In this document: piece by piece, positions 45,345 to 54,508 of the stretch
How the letters are laid out: every line of letters starts with the position of its first letter
How positions within the stretch are numbered: the first letter of the stretch is position 1
Source: Clostridia bacterium
GTDB taxonomy: Bacteria; Acidobacteriota; Terriglobia; Terriglobales; Acidobacteriaceae
DNA length: 64,000 nucleotides
Assembly: GCA_035561135.1 (NCBI GenBank)
Contig: DATMYA010000079.1
Span: 1-64,000 of the forward strand
Direction: 5' to 3'
The notes under the pieces: model-generated
The model's database searches: none
Told to the model about the DNA's origin: nothing
What the model saw: the letters and a program-made list of their open reading frames with translations, nothing else
Made by a program: the position numbers and the translations under genes

Positions 45345-45376
45345 AAAAAAGGCCTCGGTTTCGACCGAAGCCTTTT
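45345..45376 (-). terminator. intrinsic terminator of the zinc-ribbon gene block
   Basis: On the minus strand AAGGCTTCGGT, a 4-base loop and ACCGAGGCCTT, followed by a run of T, about 20 bases after the stop at 45396. Confidence 0.75.
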
Positions 45377-45395
45377 GTGATCCTCTGCGCAGCAG

Positions 45396-46106
45396 TTACA
45401 TTTTCGTTCCGCACTGACTGCAGAATTTTGGAGCAGTCTCGTATTCCATCCCGCATCCGGAACACTTCGGCTTCGCAGCCTTTGCCGGCGTGCCGCACTC
45501 GGGGCAGAACTTCGCGCCTTCGTTGAAGCTTGCGGAACAGTTGGAGCACTTCTTCTTTGGTGTCACCGGAGTACCGCACTCTAAGCAGAACTTGCCGGTA
45601 GCCCGCGCCCCACATTTCGGACACGTTGCGGTGACTTCGCCCGAAAGGTCCAGTTCCTTGGTGAAGTCCACCTTGCGGACGCCTTCCTGGATTTGCTCGA
45701 TGGTGGCTTGAACCTGTGCTGCGGCGAGTTCAGCCTGTATGTCTGGAGCGCAATCCGAGCACATTCCCCGCTGCCGGTTCCAGCAGTTATCCGGGCACAC
45801 CCACTTCCCGCAGCGCTTACATTGATGGAACTGGCTTTTGATCTCCTCGACGGCCTTCTTCATGGCTTCGTCGTGAGCCTTGCCGCCTATTGCCCTCTGA
45901 ATCTCGTAGGAACCGGAACCGGCCGAACTGAGCGCGCCGCCGAAGATGTTGCCGGCAGCCCGCAGCAGGCTTCCCGCCGCCCCGATCGCCGATGCCTGAA
46001 AGGTGCTCATATACCCGTTACGGCAGCGGTCGCAATAGAACTTGAATTGATAGCCATTCTCGGTCGAGAGGTCTTCGTGATTTTCGGTGAATTGGATGAA
46101 AGCCAT
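45396..46106 (-). CDS. multi-zinc-ribbon protein (236 aa)
   Basis: A soluble protein with repeated treble zinc ribbons. N-terminal FYCDRCRNGYMSTF is followed by a Gly/Ala-rich amphipathic stretch (IGAAGSLLRAAGNIFGGAL). Then come QCKRCGKWVCPDNCWNRQRGMCSDC, and three consecutive C-terminal ribbons (TCPKCGARATGKFCLECGTP, KCSNCSASFNEGAKFCPECG, KCSGCGMEYETAPKFCSQCG). About 20 cysteines could bind five or more zinc ions. It has no enzyme motif. It is last in the co-directional block 45396-49083. Confidence 0.7.
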   Translation of the reverse strand: MAFIQFTENHEDLSTENGYQFKFYCDRCRNGYMSTFQASAIGAAGSLLRAAGNIFGGALSSAGSGSYEIQRAIGGKAHDEAMKKAVEEIKSQFHQCKRCGKWVCPDNCWNRQRGMCSDCAPDIQAELAAAQVQATIEQIQEGVRKVDFTKELDLSGEVTATCPKCGARATGKFCLECGTPVTPKKKCSNCSASFNEGAKFCPECGTPAKAAKPKCSGCGMEYETAPKFCSQCGTKM

Positions 46107-46151
46107 TTCGTACTCCGTAGCGCGAACAAATGATTACGATCTTGCAGCAAG

Positions 46152-46754
46152 TCACGCGTTCTTCGTGCCGCACTCAGAACAGAACTTTGTGCCGGGCTGA
46201 AGCTTGCAGCCACAGGACGTGCATAGTTTTTCGCGAACGACCGGCTGGCCGCATTCGGTGCAAAACTTCGCGTTGACCTGCAGCACGGCTCCGCACCCAC
46301 ATTTGATTTCCTGGCCCACGACATTCGTTGCCGCAATTGCCGGGGCTCCCGGCATCGCACCTATTGAGGGCTGGTTACCGTTCAGCACATCTCCAAGCCC
46401 CTTGAAAATGCCGCCTAGTCCCTCTGTGGCGAATTTGCGTTGCCACATCTCCTCTTCCATTTTCTTGGCCTGCTTCGCGCGCTCGCGCTCCGCTTGGCGC
46501 TGCTCGTAGGATGGATCCAGCATGTCTACTTTGATCTCGGCAATCCTGCGCTTCAGTTCATCGTCGGCGTACTGTGCCTCGTCCCGAATCTCAGTCAGAA
46601 CGGTGATCACATCCTCATCCCTGGTACTGCGCAGGTTAGCGTTCAATGACGTCAGTATCTCTGCGAACTGTTTATGAACCGACTCCAGCGTCGGCAGATC
46701 TTTGGATTGCTCGGCCTGTTCGCGCAGTTTTTCAATGTCTTCCCGTCGCGCCAT
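46152..46754 (-). CDS. coiled-coil protein with C-terminal double zinc ribbon (200 aa)
   Basis: The N-terminal two thirds is charged and helical (REDIEKLREQAEQSKDLPTL, DDELKRRIAEIKVDML, RQAERERAKQAKKMEEEMWQ), a likely coiled coil. It is followed by a Gly/Pro linker and two ribbons, IKCGCGAVLQVNAKFCTECG and LCTSCGCKLQPGTKFCSECG. No membrane segment. The ribbons resemble those of its neighbours, suggesting they arose by duplication and act together. Confidence 0.7.
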   Translation of the reverse strand: MARREDIEKLREQAEQSKDLPTLESVHKQFAEILTSLNANLRSTRDEDVITVLTEIRDEAQYADDELKRRIAEIKVDMLDPSYEQRQAERERAKQAKKMEEEMWQRKFATEGLGGIFKGLGDVLNGNQPSIGAMPGAPAIAATNVVGQEIKCGCGAVLQVNAKFCTECGQPVVREKLCTSCGCKLQPGTKFCSECGTKNA

Positions 46755-46814
46755 GGGTACTCCTGTCCCTTAAAGTCTGGTACTGATTCGCTAGAACTGG
46801 TTTACTAAAAGAAA

Positions 46815-46836
46815 AGCAGGGCTCTGGAGCCCTGCT
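46815..46836 (-). terminator. intrinsic terminator after the DUF4870-like gene
   Basis: AGCAGGGCT-CTGG-AGCCCTGCT, a perfect 9-bp stem, followed on the minus strand by TTTTCTTTT. It lies just after the stop at 46850 and separates that gene from the coiled-coil ribbon gene, whose own promoter must be at about 46760-46800. Confidence 0.75.
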
Positions 46837-46849
46837 CTCAAAAGCAATA

Positions 46850-47326
46850 TTAGCTGACCTTGGATTGCCTCTCGGCCAGGTCGCCGATCACCGGTAGTTT
46901 GAATACCTGCCCTTGGTAAGCCTTCAGCAGCAGGAAAACCCAGAGTACGGTGCCCGCCAATCCCAACAACGGGAACAAGAAGAACATGACGTACCCGACG
47001 TACGGAATCGCACCGAGGAACATCAATACAAACCAAACCGCCATCCAGGCTATCGAGAAGAAGATGCACTGGAAGGAGTGGAAGCGAACGAATGGCCTTT
47101 TGTTATACGGCTCCATGACCAGGAAAATGATCGCTGGAATCACGGTGATGTATGCGAGCAGACCGGCTACATTGTCCGCCATTGCTTCCGTCGTTGGCGT
47201 CGCCGCAGGGGCTGGTGCTGCCGCCATACCTCCACCCACCGCCTGACCCGCGCGTGAACCGCACGAAGGACAGAATCCAGCGTTATCTTGCAACTGGGAA
47301 CCACAGCTTGCACAGAATTGAGGCAT
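46850..47326 (-). CDS. zinc-ribbon membrane protein, DUF4870-like (158 aa)
   Basis: MPQFCASCGSQLQDNAGFCPSCGSRAG is a zinc ribbon at the very N-terminus, followed by an Ala/Pro linker and three or four membrane segments. The sequence NVAGLLAYITVIPAIIFLV, KRPFVRFHSFQCIFFSIAW and LFPLLGLAGTVLWVFLLLKAYQG matches the DUF4870 family. The ATG at 47326 follows GGGAGA; the frame runs further upstream without coding evidence. DUF4870 proteins are common in Acidobacteria and Firmicutes, with unknown function. Confidence 0.75.
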   Translation of the reverse strand: MPQFCASCGSQLQDNAGFCPSCGSRAGQAVGGGMAAAPAPAATPTTEAMADNVAGLLAYITVIPAIIFLVMEPYNKRPFVRFHSFQCIFFSIAWMAVWFVLMFLGAIPYVGYVMFFLFPLLGLAGTVLWVFLLLKAYQGQVFKLPVIGDLAERQSKVS

Positions 47327-47479
47327 GTTAATCGTCTCCCGTGAGATCAAAAACTGCACTGCAATACAAAGATTTCCTCACACTTCGAGCAATATCATCT
47401 GCATTCTCGTTGCTCTAACGGTTGTTCTAGCGATGCAGGAGGAGCCCCGACAGAGAGGTAGGACCCTCATTCAGGAGCC

Positions 47480-48175
47480 TTACTCCTCTGCGCTCGACGA
47501 CGAAGATGATCCGTCGGCTGTAGTTTTTCCGAGGCGGATTATGGTTTTGCCATCGCTACTTTCGAGTGCGATCGTAATCAATCCGTCCGGCGTTCCCACC
47601 ATCATGGAGAAGTTGTTTTCGTCGCTTCCCGCAAATGCCGCTTTCGGATAGCTGTTCTTGTAGAATTGCGCGACCTTGTCCATGGGATCGCTGGTCTCGA
47701 ATTCCGCGCCACCGAAGCTTACGTTTCCAAAGGTGCCCGCACTGGCTCCTTCCAACGCCTTGGCGCCCGGATAAATTGCAATACCGAGATTTTCTGCAAC
47801 CTTCCCCGCATTGGTCTCAGAGCTGATCTTGCCAAATGGCGTATCGACGGAGGTCACGTTTCCTGCCGCATCGACACCAATGGCTTTCTTGACCTTGTAA
47901 GCCATGTAGCCGGTTATGGCAGCAGAGACAATGCCAAGCCCGACAAGAATAACAACAACGATAATGACGATTTTGACTACGGGGCTACTACTCTTCGTAA
48001 CGACGGGTTGTACTGCCGGAGGCGCAACTGTTGGCTGAGCAGCGGCGACAGGTGTAGCCGCAGCTTGCGTCGAAGGATTAGCAGCTTTTTGGCCGACTTC
48101 TGTCTTTGTTCCACAACCTGTACAAAACTGAGACGTGGGTTCGATCTTGGTTCCGCAACTCGTACAGAAGGACAT
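47480..48175 (-). CDS. zinc-ribbon protein with one membrane span and extracytoplasmic domain
   Basis: 231 residues. The N-terminal ribbon MSFCTSCGTKIEPTSQFCTGCGTK is followed by a low-complexity Ala/Pro/Val linker and one membrane segment (about 66-92, VVKIVIIVVVILVGLGIVSAAI). A globular C-terminal domain follows (FGKISSETNAGKVAENLGIAIYPGAK, VAQFYKNSYPKAAF, ALESSDGKTIIRLGK) with a Ser/Glu tail. The last domain looks like an outside-facing sensor or carrier attached to an inside zinc ribbon. No family known to me. Confidence 0.7.
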   Translation of the reverse strand: MSFCTSCGTKIEPTSQFCTGCGTKTEVGQKAANPSTQAAATPVAAAQPTVAPPAVQPVVTKSSSPVVKIVIIVVVILVGLGIVSAAITGYMAYKVKKAIGVDAAGNVTSVDTPFGKISSETNAGKVAENLGIAIYPGAKALEGASAGTFGNVSFGGAEFETSDPMDKVAQFYKNSYPKAAFAGSDENNFSMMVGTPDGLITIALESSDGKTIIRLGKTTADGSSSSSSAEE

Positions 48176-48375
48176 GGGCGCACCTTTTATTTATAGGCGT
48201 AGTGATCCACGCAGAATAGAATGCAGATTCTGAGCGACGGCAGTATACCATCCGGATATAGCACAAAAGTCCTACGATTCGAGGTCGTAGTTACCGAAGT
48301 GAGTTACCGAAGTGCGGTATGAGTTCTGAGTTCCCCGGAAAGCGCAAAGCAGAACTTCCGCATCCCCGAACTCTG

Positions 48376-49083
48376 CTACTCGCTCTCACTTTCTTCTTGT
48401 TTCTCCTCTGGATTGCTATCGGTCTGCTGCTGCAAGCGGACCATCTTCGGTTCGGCGGCGGCTACTTTCTTAACGACTTCAATAACTGCCTTCTGCAATG
48501 CCTTGCCTAACGGTGAATTCGCTTCCGAACCACTGCTGCTCAGGCTGCCGAGCGTAGTCTGCGCATCAGCTCCTACCTTCGTATCACTCGCATTGCCTGT
48601 TGTGCGGAAGCTATCGATCTTTTTCCCCGTTTCGACATTGAACAGGTCCACTTGTATGGTGACTTTCGCCCTCGACTGCTGTGCCCGTCCACCTACGCTT
48701 TGGCCGAACAACGTCACTCCGTCCAACCCCTTCTCCGACTGTTCTTGTTCCGCCTCCAGCACCGTGCCGATCAGCACGACATCCAAGTTCTTCGCTCGCG
48801 CTATCTCTACAGCCTTCTGCGGATCAAGGTCGTCGGCAGTCATTCCTTCTTGCAGCTTCAGCACTCTGCCCATCAGCTTCGTCGAGTGCACCAGTTCCGC
48901 CTGGACGGCGCGTCCGATCGCTGTGCCGGTCTCTTCGCTGCCTGTGCCTGTTGCATCAACAAATGGCAGTACGCCAACCTTGTATTGATATTTCAGGTTG
49001 GAGAGCGACTGGTTCTCTTGTGCGGCAACCATCCCCGCAGCGAGTACAACTATCGCGAATACTGCTAGGAGTCTTTCTCTCAT
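48376..49083 (-). CDS. exported CsgG-like / GNA1162-type protein
   Basis: 235 residues with a signal peptide (MRERLLAVFAIVVLAAGMVAAQ). The core reads YKVGVLPFVDATGTGSEETGTAIGRAVQAELVHS, KAVEIARAKNLDVVLIGTVLEAEQ and AKVTIQVDLFNVETGKKIDS, the pattern of the CsgG/TolB-N-type alpha-beta domain, in which a 'new gene product' strand set is repeated. A Glu-rich tail ends the protein. There is no lipobox, so it is not an obvious outer-membrane channel. It is likely periplasmic. Confidence 0.7.
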   Translation of the reverse strand: MRERLLAVFAIVVLAAGMVAAQENQSLSNLKYQYKVGVLPFVDATGTGSEETGTAIGRAVQAELVHSTKLMGRVLKLQEGMTADDLDPQKAVEIARAKNLDVVLIGTVLEAEQEQSEKGLDGVTLFGQSVGGRAQQSRAKVTIQVDLFNVETGKKIDSFRTTGNASDTKVGADAQTTLGSLSSSGSEANSPLGKALQKAVIEVVKKVAAAEPKMVRLQQQTDSNPEEKQEESESE

Positions 49084-49110
49084 ATTCGTTCCCTTCCTCC
49101 GCGCCTGTGA

Positions 49111-51198
49111 TTATTTCGGCATCGGCTCCGTGACTCTATGTGCGTGAATGAAATACTCGTATTCGTGCCACACTTTGACCTTGTTTCGGTTCTGACCGGA
49201 TTTGTGCAGCGTTGCAAATGGCAGTTTGGAGTACGTGTCCTTGGCTGTCGTGACTTCGTGTGGGACTTTGTACTTCTTGCCTTCCTTGTCGGTCTTGGTG
49301 GTGTAGGTCACCTTGCGCTCCAGAATGCGCAACGGTCCCTCGCGCCTTACGTTTAACCCGGCGCCATCCACTTCGAACGGACTCCATGCCGGAAATTTCT
49401 TACGCTCGGTCTTGTAGTTGACTGTGTACTCCACCGTCAGGTCCTTGTCGCCGTCGTACACGTCTCCGTCCATCTCGATGAACATCTTGTCGCCGACGAC
49501 CCGCCCCTTGAGCTTGAAGCTGCGTGATTCTGCGCCATTCTGCAGGCCTTTGTAGTCGTACTGCACCTGGGTCACTCCGGGAAGGTTCATGATCATCCCC
49601 ATCGGATTACCGCCGGTGGCCATCGTCGCCGCTGCCGATCCCGCCATTCCCGCAGCATCGGCGGCGTCCATGCCGCCGACGCGCGTCCCGGCTCGCAATG
49701 TGGAGCCGCCCTCGCACGCGCCCTTCTGCTCCTTCTCCTTCTTGAAGAACTCATCGAACTTGTTCTTCGTCTGCATCAACATGCTGCTCTTCAGCTTCGC
49801 ATTGGTTCCGCCCTCTATGTAGCTGAAGAGCGCGTCAGCCTTCTGGCTCCAGAACTCCTCGTCCATGTCGCCAACCTTGTCTTTTATCTTCTCCGTTGCC
49901 TTATTGAACCAGTCCGGAGCCTCGGCGACTTCACCTATGCCCTTGCTCATTTTCGCGATCGGCCCTTCCAGCAGCTCATCGCAAGTGAGCGCACCAGCGA
50001 GTTTCACGGGGATTCCGCGAGTACACCGGTCCTCCCATACGGCCTGTGCCAGATTCGTGACCTCGTAGTTCTTTGCGACCTTCGCGTCCATGTAGGCTCG
50101 GTAACCCGCCATCTTGCGATGAGTCTCATCCATCTGGAACGCCTTCCAGCGATCCAGATTCACGGCCAGATTGCTTTCTTCGACCATGCTCGCGGCGCTG
50201 AAGTAATCGCTCGCGCGCTTGGCGATATTCGCGCCTGCCTCCATGTAGTCCGGCAGTTGCGCCATCATGTTAATCGCCTGGTTCACCTGCGTTGCCACTG
50301 CATGTACGCCGCACAGATTCGGGTCCAGATCGTAGGTCACCATGCCGCGTCCGGCGATGTTTCCGGCCTTGTCGACTGTGAAGTTCATGCGTGCCAGATG
50401 CTTGACCATGAGCGTCATGATGTTCTTGTTCGACGTCACTCCGCCGAGTTGCGAACTCTTGAACCTGACCTCCCACCCCCATCCCATGGCAACCCAGTCG
50501 CCGACGTAAGGTGAGATCTTCGGGTCCCGCTCGGACGGCGGAATCTTCCCGGACTTTCCTCCACCCTTTCCGTCACCACCCGCGGGGCCACCACGCTTTC
50601 CTCCGCTTCCGGGATCATCGCTGCCACCAGAGCCCGACCCGCCCCGCCCACCTTGCCCGGTACCGGTTCCGGAGCCCGATCCGCCCTGTCCACCTTTGCC
50701 ATTACCAGAATTGCCTCCGGATCCCTTGCCGCTTCCGGAGTTGCCATTGCCCACACCTGTGCCGCCATTGCCATTGCTACCGCTACCGGAATCGCCGAGC
50801 GATCCGGTGGCGCTTCCCGATGCATCTGCCGTCGTTGTCTGCGCCTTCCATGTTGACGTGCCGATGGTCTCGGAGAACACTTTGAAGGGCAACGTCAGTC
50901 GCCCATTTGTAAGCGTGAATGGCCTGTTTTTGGCAGACTTGCCAATACTCGGTAGCGAGATTGTGATCAGATTGCCGGTGACGCTGTACGTACCGTTGTC
51001 AATCAGGTTTGTGCCGGAGCCCACGGCGGCAAAGTGGACGCCGCTCGTGAATGAGATGGTTACGCGCACACCGACGTCCGCGGTGCCGCCATCGGAATCT
51101 CGTAAGAATGTATATGTGCCGCTCGGCGCATCTTGCGCAAACGCCAGAGCGGAAGAGACAACAAGGACTGCAACAGCCAGAGAATGCCACCAGCGCAT
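49111..51198 (-). CDS. exported protein with long Gly/Ser/Asn-rich segment (695 aa)
   Basis: A signal peptide (MRWWHSLAVAVLVVSSALAFA) leads into a small beta domain resembling those that score deviation from a parent (GTYTFLRDSDGGTADVGVRV, LIDNGTYSVTGNLITISLPS). About 90 residues (roughly 125-215) are almost only Gly, Ser, Asn, Lys and Asp. The C-terminal 480 residues are helical then beta, with four scattered cysteines. Lipocalin-like pieces (PYVGDWVAMGWGWEVRFKSS, KGRVVGDKMFIEMDGDVYDG) are visible. Function unknown. It is 27 bases upstream of the CsgG-like gene, in the same orientation. Confidence 0.6.
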   Translation of the reverse strand: MRWWHSLAVAVLVVSSALAFAQDAPSGTYTFLRDSDGGTADVGVRVTISFTSGVHFAAVGSGTNLIDNGTYSVTGNLITISLPSIGKSAKNRPFTLTNGRLTLPFKVFSETIGTSTWKAQTTTADASGSATGSLGDSGSGSNGNGGTGVGNGNSGSGKGSGGNSGNGKGGQGGSGSGTGTGQGGRGGSGSGGSDDPGSGGKRGGPAGGDGKGGGKSGKIPPSERDPKISPYVGDWVAMGWGWEVRFKSSQLGGVTSNKNIMTLMVKHLARMNFTVDKAGNIAGRGMVTYDLDPNLCGVHAVATQVNQAINMMAQLPDYMEAGANIAKRASDYFSAASMVEESNLAVNLDRWKAFQMDETHRKMAGYRAYMDAKVAKNYEVTNLAQAVWEDRCTRGIPVKLAGALTCDELLEGPIAKMSKGIGEVAEAPDWFNKATEKIKDKVGDMDEEFWSQKADALFSYIEGGTNAKLKSSMLMQTKNKFDEFFKKEKEQKGACEGGSTLRAGTRVGGMDAADAAGMAGSAAATMATGGNPMGMIMNLPGVTQVQYDYKGLQNGAESRSFKLKGRVVGDKMFIEMDGDVYDGDKDLTVEYTVNYKTERKKFPAWSPFEVDGAGLNVRREGPLRILERKVTYTTKTDKEGKKYKVPHEVTTAKDTYSKLPFATLHKSGQNRNKVKVWHEYEYFIHAHRVTEPMPK

Positions 51199-51370
51199 CC
51201 GTTGCTCCTAGGGAATGGCGGGCCAGTATAGCCCATCGTCGCGCCTTGACCAGCGCGCCTTTCAAGGAAATCCGATCGCGACCGAGTCGCAAGCAGTAAG
51301 AAGCACACTCCAGTTCGGGATAGACCCGGTACCGGAACTACCCGCCTTGTCCTCAGGGTCGCTGCAAGAG

Positions 51371-51397
51371 AAAAGGCTTCGGTGTTCGAAGCCTTTT
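51371..51397 (-). terminator. intrinsic terminator after the exported protein gene
   Basis: AAAAGGCTTCG, a 5-base loop, then CGAAGCCTTTT, ending in T residues on the minus strand, 21 bases after the stop at 51418. It separates that gene from the block downstream. Confidence 0.75.
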
Positions 51398-51417
51398 CAA
51401 CGAGCCCGAACCTTCAC

Positions 51418-52497
51418 CTATTTTGCTTTGACTTGCTTGTAACCAGCTGGAACCTCGAACTGCGAACCGTCGATGGCGGCGGAAGAGAAGCCGGACATCT
51501 CCGTGTTCGCCTCAATCAGCACTAGCGACTCGGGTTGCGCATCCGGCTTGCCGCTCGATGGCTGCTGTGCGGCGGGCTCAGCTGCTTCCTTTTTCTTCTT
51601 GCGACCGAAGCCGCCCAAGCCGCCCAGACCTCCAAGCTTGCCGGCGATGCTTGAGGCCACGCTGTCCTTTGCAACTTCGCCGACGTCGGGCGTTGGCTGC
51701 TCCTTCGCTTGTGGCAGTGGCGCCTCGGAGGCGGGCGGCAATGGCTTGCCATCCGTGCTGGTGCCCATGCGCATTACCTGGAGCACCGGCACGCCCTTCA
51801 GTTTCGACATTTCCTTCGTCATCTCCGCGAGGCCCTGCGAAGAGTTCGGCTGCATCGACGCCAACATCGCGCCGAATCCGCCCTTCGACATCGTGCCAAG
51901 CTTCACGGCCATGCGCGTCCCGAACTCACGTACCTCGGCGTAACCCGGCATTTCCGGAGCCAGCCACATGTCGGAGGTAATCGCCATGCTCCCTTTCTCA
52001 CTCGTGTTCTTGTCCTGGGCTTCCATGATCATGGTCAGGATCGCTTCCGTCGTATTGAGGCCGGACACCTGCCGCTTCTTCCCAGTATTCCGAACGTTCA
52101 CTTTGAAGGAGAGCTGCGCTGAGTCGTCATCCGATTGCCCACGCTGCTTCTTCGCATCCTTCGCGGCGGCCTCTATCTGCTGCTTCATCTGTTGGAAGGT
52201 CATCACCGAGTATTGTTTTTTGGCGGAATCAATAACTGTGATCGTTTCCTTATCCAAATCGATGATCTCAATCTCGTTTGGGCCGATTCGCGCCATGCGG
52301 TTGCCTTTTACCAGCACCATGGTTTTCATCGGTTCATTCAACTGGCGAGCTTGTTTGCTGAATGCTCCGGCAACCTTCATCATGTTCACGATTGAGCCGC
52401 CGGTGATCTTCGTCGTTTCGGCGTATTGAAAGTCGGCAAACAGAGAAACAGGGACAACAAGGCACAACGCGACTACTGTCAGGACACGGGATATCAC
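51418..52497 (-). CDS. exported DUF4412-like protein
   Basis: A GTG at 52497, six bases after GGAGG, gives a signal peptide (ISRVLTVVALCLVVPVSLFA) and a beta-rich body: DFQYAETTKITGGSIVNMMKVAG, MKTMVLVKGNRMARIGPNEIEIIDLDKETITVIDSAKKQYSVM. This outside-facing, barrel-like pattern recalls DUF4412 and LolA-like proteins. A Gly-rich hinge (AGKLGGLGGLGGFGRKKKKE) and an Ala/Pro/Gln stretch precede a final strand set. Substrate unknown; it may bind lipids. Confidence 0.6.
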   Translation of the reverse strand: MISRVLTVVALCLVVPVSLFADFQYAETTKITGGSIVNMMKVAGAFSKQARQLNEPMKTMVLVKGNRMARIGPNEIEIIDLDKETITVIDSAKKQYSVMTFQQMKQQIEAAAKDAKKQRGQSDDDSAQLSFKVNVRNTGKKRQVSGLNTTEAILTMIMEAQDKNTSEKGSMAITSDMWLAPEMPGYAEVREFGTRMAVKLGTMSKGGFGAMLASMQPNSSQGLAEMTKEMSKLKGVPVLQVMRMGTSTDGKPLPPASEAPLPQAKEQPTPDVGEVAKDSVASSIAGKLGGLGGLGGFGRKKKKEAAEPAAQQPSSGKPDAQPESLVLIEANTEMSGFSSAAIDGSQFEVPAGYKQVKAK

Positions 52498-52653
52498 AAC
52501 CACCTCCGGCAGGGCATCACGACAATTTGATTTCGCTTAGAAACCGATAATCATTTTATATAAATCCAAAACCTTGGCTAACACAGCATGACACCGCTTC
52601 GTTAATCGGTTCCCTCTTCGGGAAAACGAACGATTCGGCTGGGCAATCCTTAC

Positions 52654-54351
52654 CTAGCTCTTTAACGCCAACTCCAGCTCGATCTGCTTCGCAGGCAAAT
52701 CCAGATTCGTAATCCGGAAGCTGCGAATTTGACCGGCCCGGACAGGTTCGGGTTTCGAGCTGTTGCCAGCGAAAGCGCCGCCTTTCCAGCGCGCGTTCAG
52801 CATAGAAGTCAGCGATGACAGATCCAGCTTCGCCTTGGACTGTGTCTCTTGCTTCTCACGCTCTTGCGCTGGAATTCGGCAAATACCCTGTATGCCTTCG
52901 CCGAGTTCCACGCTTGCGTGTTCTCCGGACACCTCGATCACGCGGCCCGTGACGATGTCGCCTACCTTGTGTTCGGCGATGTATTCATCGAGGCTGGTGG
53001 GGATCAACTGCTTCATGCTCAACCCCAATTGCCGCTTTTCTCTGTCGAGTGCGAGCACCTGCGCCCTGACGGTCTGCCCAACCTTCAGCACTTCCTGCGG
53101 ATGATTGATACGCTTCTCGGCGCTGATCTCACTGACGTGAACCATGCCCTCGACACCTTCTGCAAGCTGCACAAACGCTCCGAAGTTCATGATCTTTGTG
53201 ACAGGCCCTTCGACAACCGCGCCGACCGCAAAGCGCTGAGCGGCATCGGCCCATGGATCTCCGAGCGCCTGCTTGAGGCCGAGCGAGATGCGGCGTTCGC
53301 CCATGCTCACTGCGAGAATCACGGCTTCTACGGTTTCGCCGGGCTTGACGATGTCGCTGGCGATCCTTACCTTCTTGGCCCACGACATCTCGGAAACGTG
53401 GATCAAGCCTTCAATGCCGGGCTCCAATTCTACGAATGCTCCGAACTCGGCAACGCGCGTAACGACGCCGCGAACGCGATCGCCTGTTTTGTACTTTCCG
53501 GCAATCGCATCCCAGGGATGCGGCTGAAGCTGCTTCATGCTGAGCGAAATGCGCTTCTTGTCGGAATCAATTTTGAGTACCCTGGTTTCGATCTGCTGCC
53601 CGACCGAGAGCACGTCGCCAGGTTTGTTGACGCGGCTCCAAGCGATCTCGCCGACGTGCAGCAGGCCGTCCACTCCCCCAAGATCGACGAAGGCTCCATA
53701 ATCAGCGAGGCTGCGGACTTCACCGCAAACGGTGTCGCCTTCCTTGATCTCCGAGTAGCGGCGCTCCTTGACCACGCGCTCTTCATCTTCGGCAACCACG
53801 CGGCGGTCGACGACAACGTCTTCCTCGGCCACGTCGAGTTTGATGATGCGGCAGCGGATCTCCTGCTCGACCAACTTCCCCATCTCGGAGGCGTCGCGCG
53901 CACCACTGCGCGAGGCCGGCATGAACGCTCGTACTCCCACGTCCACGCTCAGACCGCCTTTGACCACGCCCGTCACGGTGCCCACGATTGTCGATTTCTC
54001 TGCGAAGGCCTGCTCAAGAGACGACCAATCGGTTGGCCGGGCAATCTTGAAACGTGAAAGCTCGTAGTAGCCTTCCGGCCCGCGGCCCTTGACGGTGACA
54101 GGCAACTTGTCGCCGGGCTTCACGGTTTCGCCCGCGCTCTGGAAATCGGCCAGCGGAAGAGTGCCTTCAGTCTTGAAACCAATGTCGAGAAATACCGATT
54201 CGGCGGAGATGGCGATAACGGTACCTTCGATTTGTTTGCCATCAGCTTCCGGCTTACTCGAATGGCTCTGCTCGTACTGGGAAAGAATGTCTTCGAATGA
54301 CTCGTTGGATTCGGAGGAAGGCTGGGATTCTGGAAAGTTCGGGTCAGACAT
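52654..54351 (-). CDS. rpsA: 30S ribosomal protein S1 (six S1 domains)
   Basis: 565 residues from the ATG at 54351. Six OB-type S1 repeats are visible, starting KQIEGTVIAISAESVFLDIG (1), STIVGTVTGVVKGGLSVDVG (2), GDTVCGEVRSLADYGAFVDL (3), GDRVRGVVTRVAEFGAFVEL (4), GAVVEGPVTKIMNFGAFVQL (5) and GDIVTGRVIEVSGEHASVEL (6). Domains 3-5 are the best conserved (HVGEI, HVSEM, HVSEIS). S1 binds mRNA on the 30S platform. The acidic N-terminal tail is longer than in E. coli. Confidence 0.93.
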   Translation of the reverse strand: MSDPNFPESQPSSESNESFEDILSQYEQSHSSKPEADGKQIEGTVIAISAESVFLDIGFKTEGTLPLADFQSAGETVKPGDKLPVTVKGRGPEGYYELSRFKIARPTDWSSLEQAFAEKSTIVGTVTGVVKGGLSVDVGVRAFMPASRSGARDASEMGKLVEQEIRCRIIKLDVAEEDVVVDRRVVAEDEERVVKERRYSEIKEGDTVCGEVRSLADYGAFVDLGGVDGLLHVGEIAWSRVNKPGDVLSVGQQIETRVLKIDSDKKRISLSMKQLQPHPWDAIAGKYKTGDRVRGVVTRVAEFGAFVELEPGIEGLIHVSEMSWAKKVRIASDIVKPGETVEAVILAVSMGERRISLGLKQALGDPWADAAQRFAVGAVVEGPVTKIMNFGAFVQLAEGVEGMVHVSEISAEKRINHPQEVLKVGQTVRAQVLALDREKRQLGLSMKQLIPTSLDEYIAEHKVGDIVTGRVIEVSGEHASVELGEGIQGICRIPAQEREKQETQSKAKLDLSSLTSMLNARWKGGAFAGNSSKPEPVRAGQIRSFRITNLDLPAKQIELELALKS

Positions 54352-54465
54352 GACAGGTAACAGTCTCAAGTGTGGAGTAACAGCTAAGATAACACTCCTT
54401 ATGTGCGGAGTGTTCACAAATGCGGAGCGCTGCTCCCCGGCTCCCAATCTTGAAGATGGCGCGAA

Positions 54466-54485
54466 GCGGCCGCAACGGCGGCCGC
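54466..54485 (-). terminator. GCGGCCGC repeat hairpin after the Met-rich gene
   Basis: Two copies of the self-complementary GCGGCCGC, 4 bases apart, can fold into an 8-bp stem 23 bases after the stop at 54509. A T-run is absent. Confidence 0.3.
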
Positions 54486-54508
54486 AATTTGCTCTACTAC
54501 AAATGTAC

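Noticed and set aside
52849..54057. 402-codon plus-strand frame antisense to rpsA
   Set aside because: It is a shadow of a confidently identified S1 protein, without its own start context.
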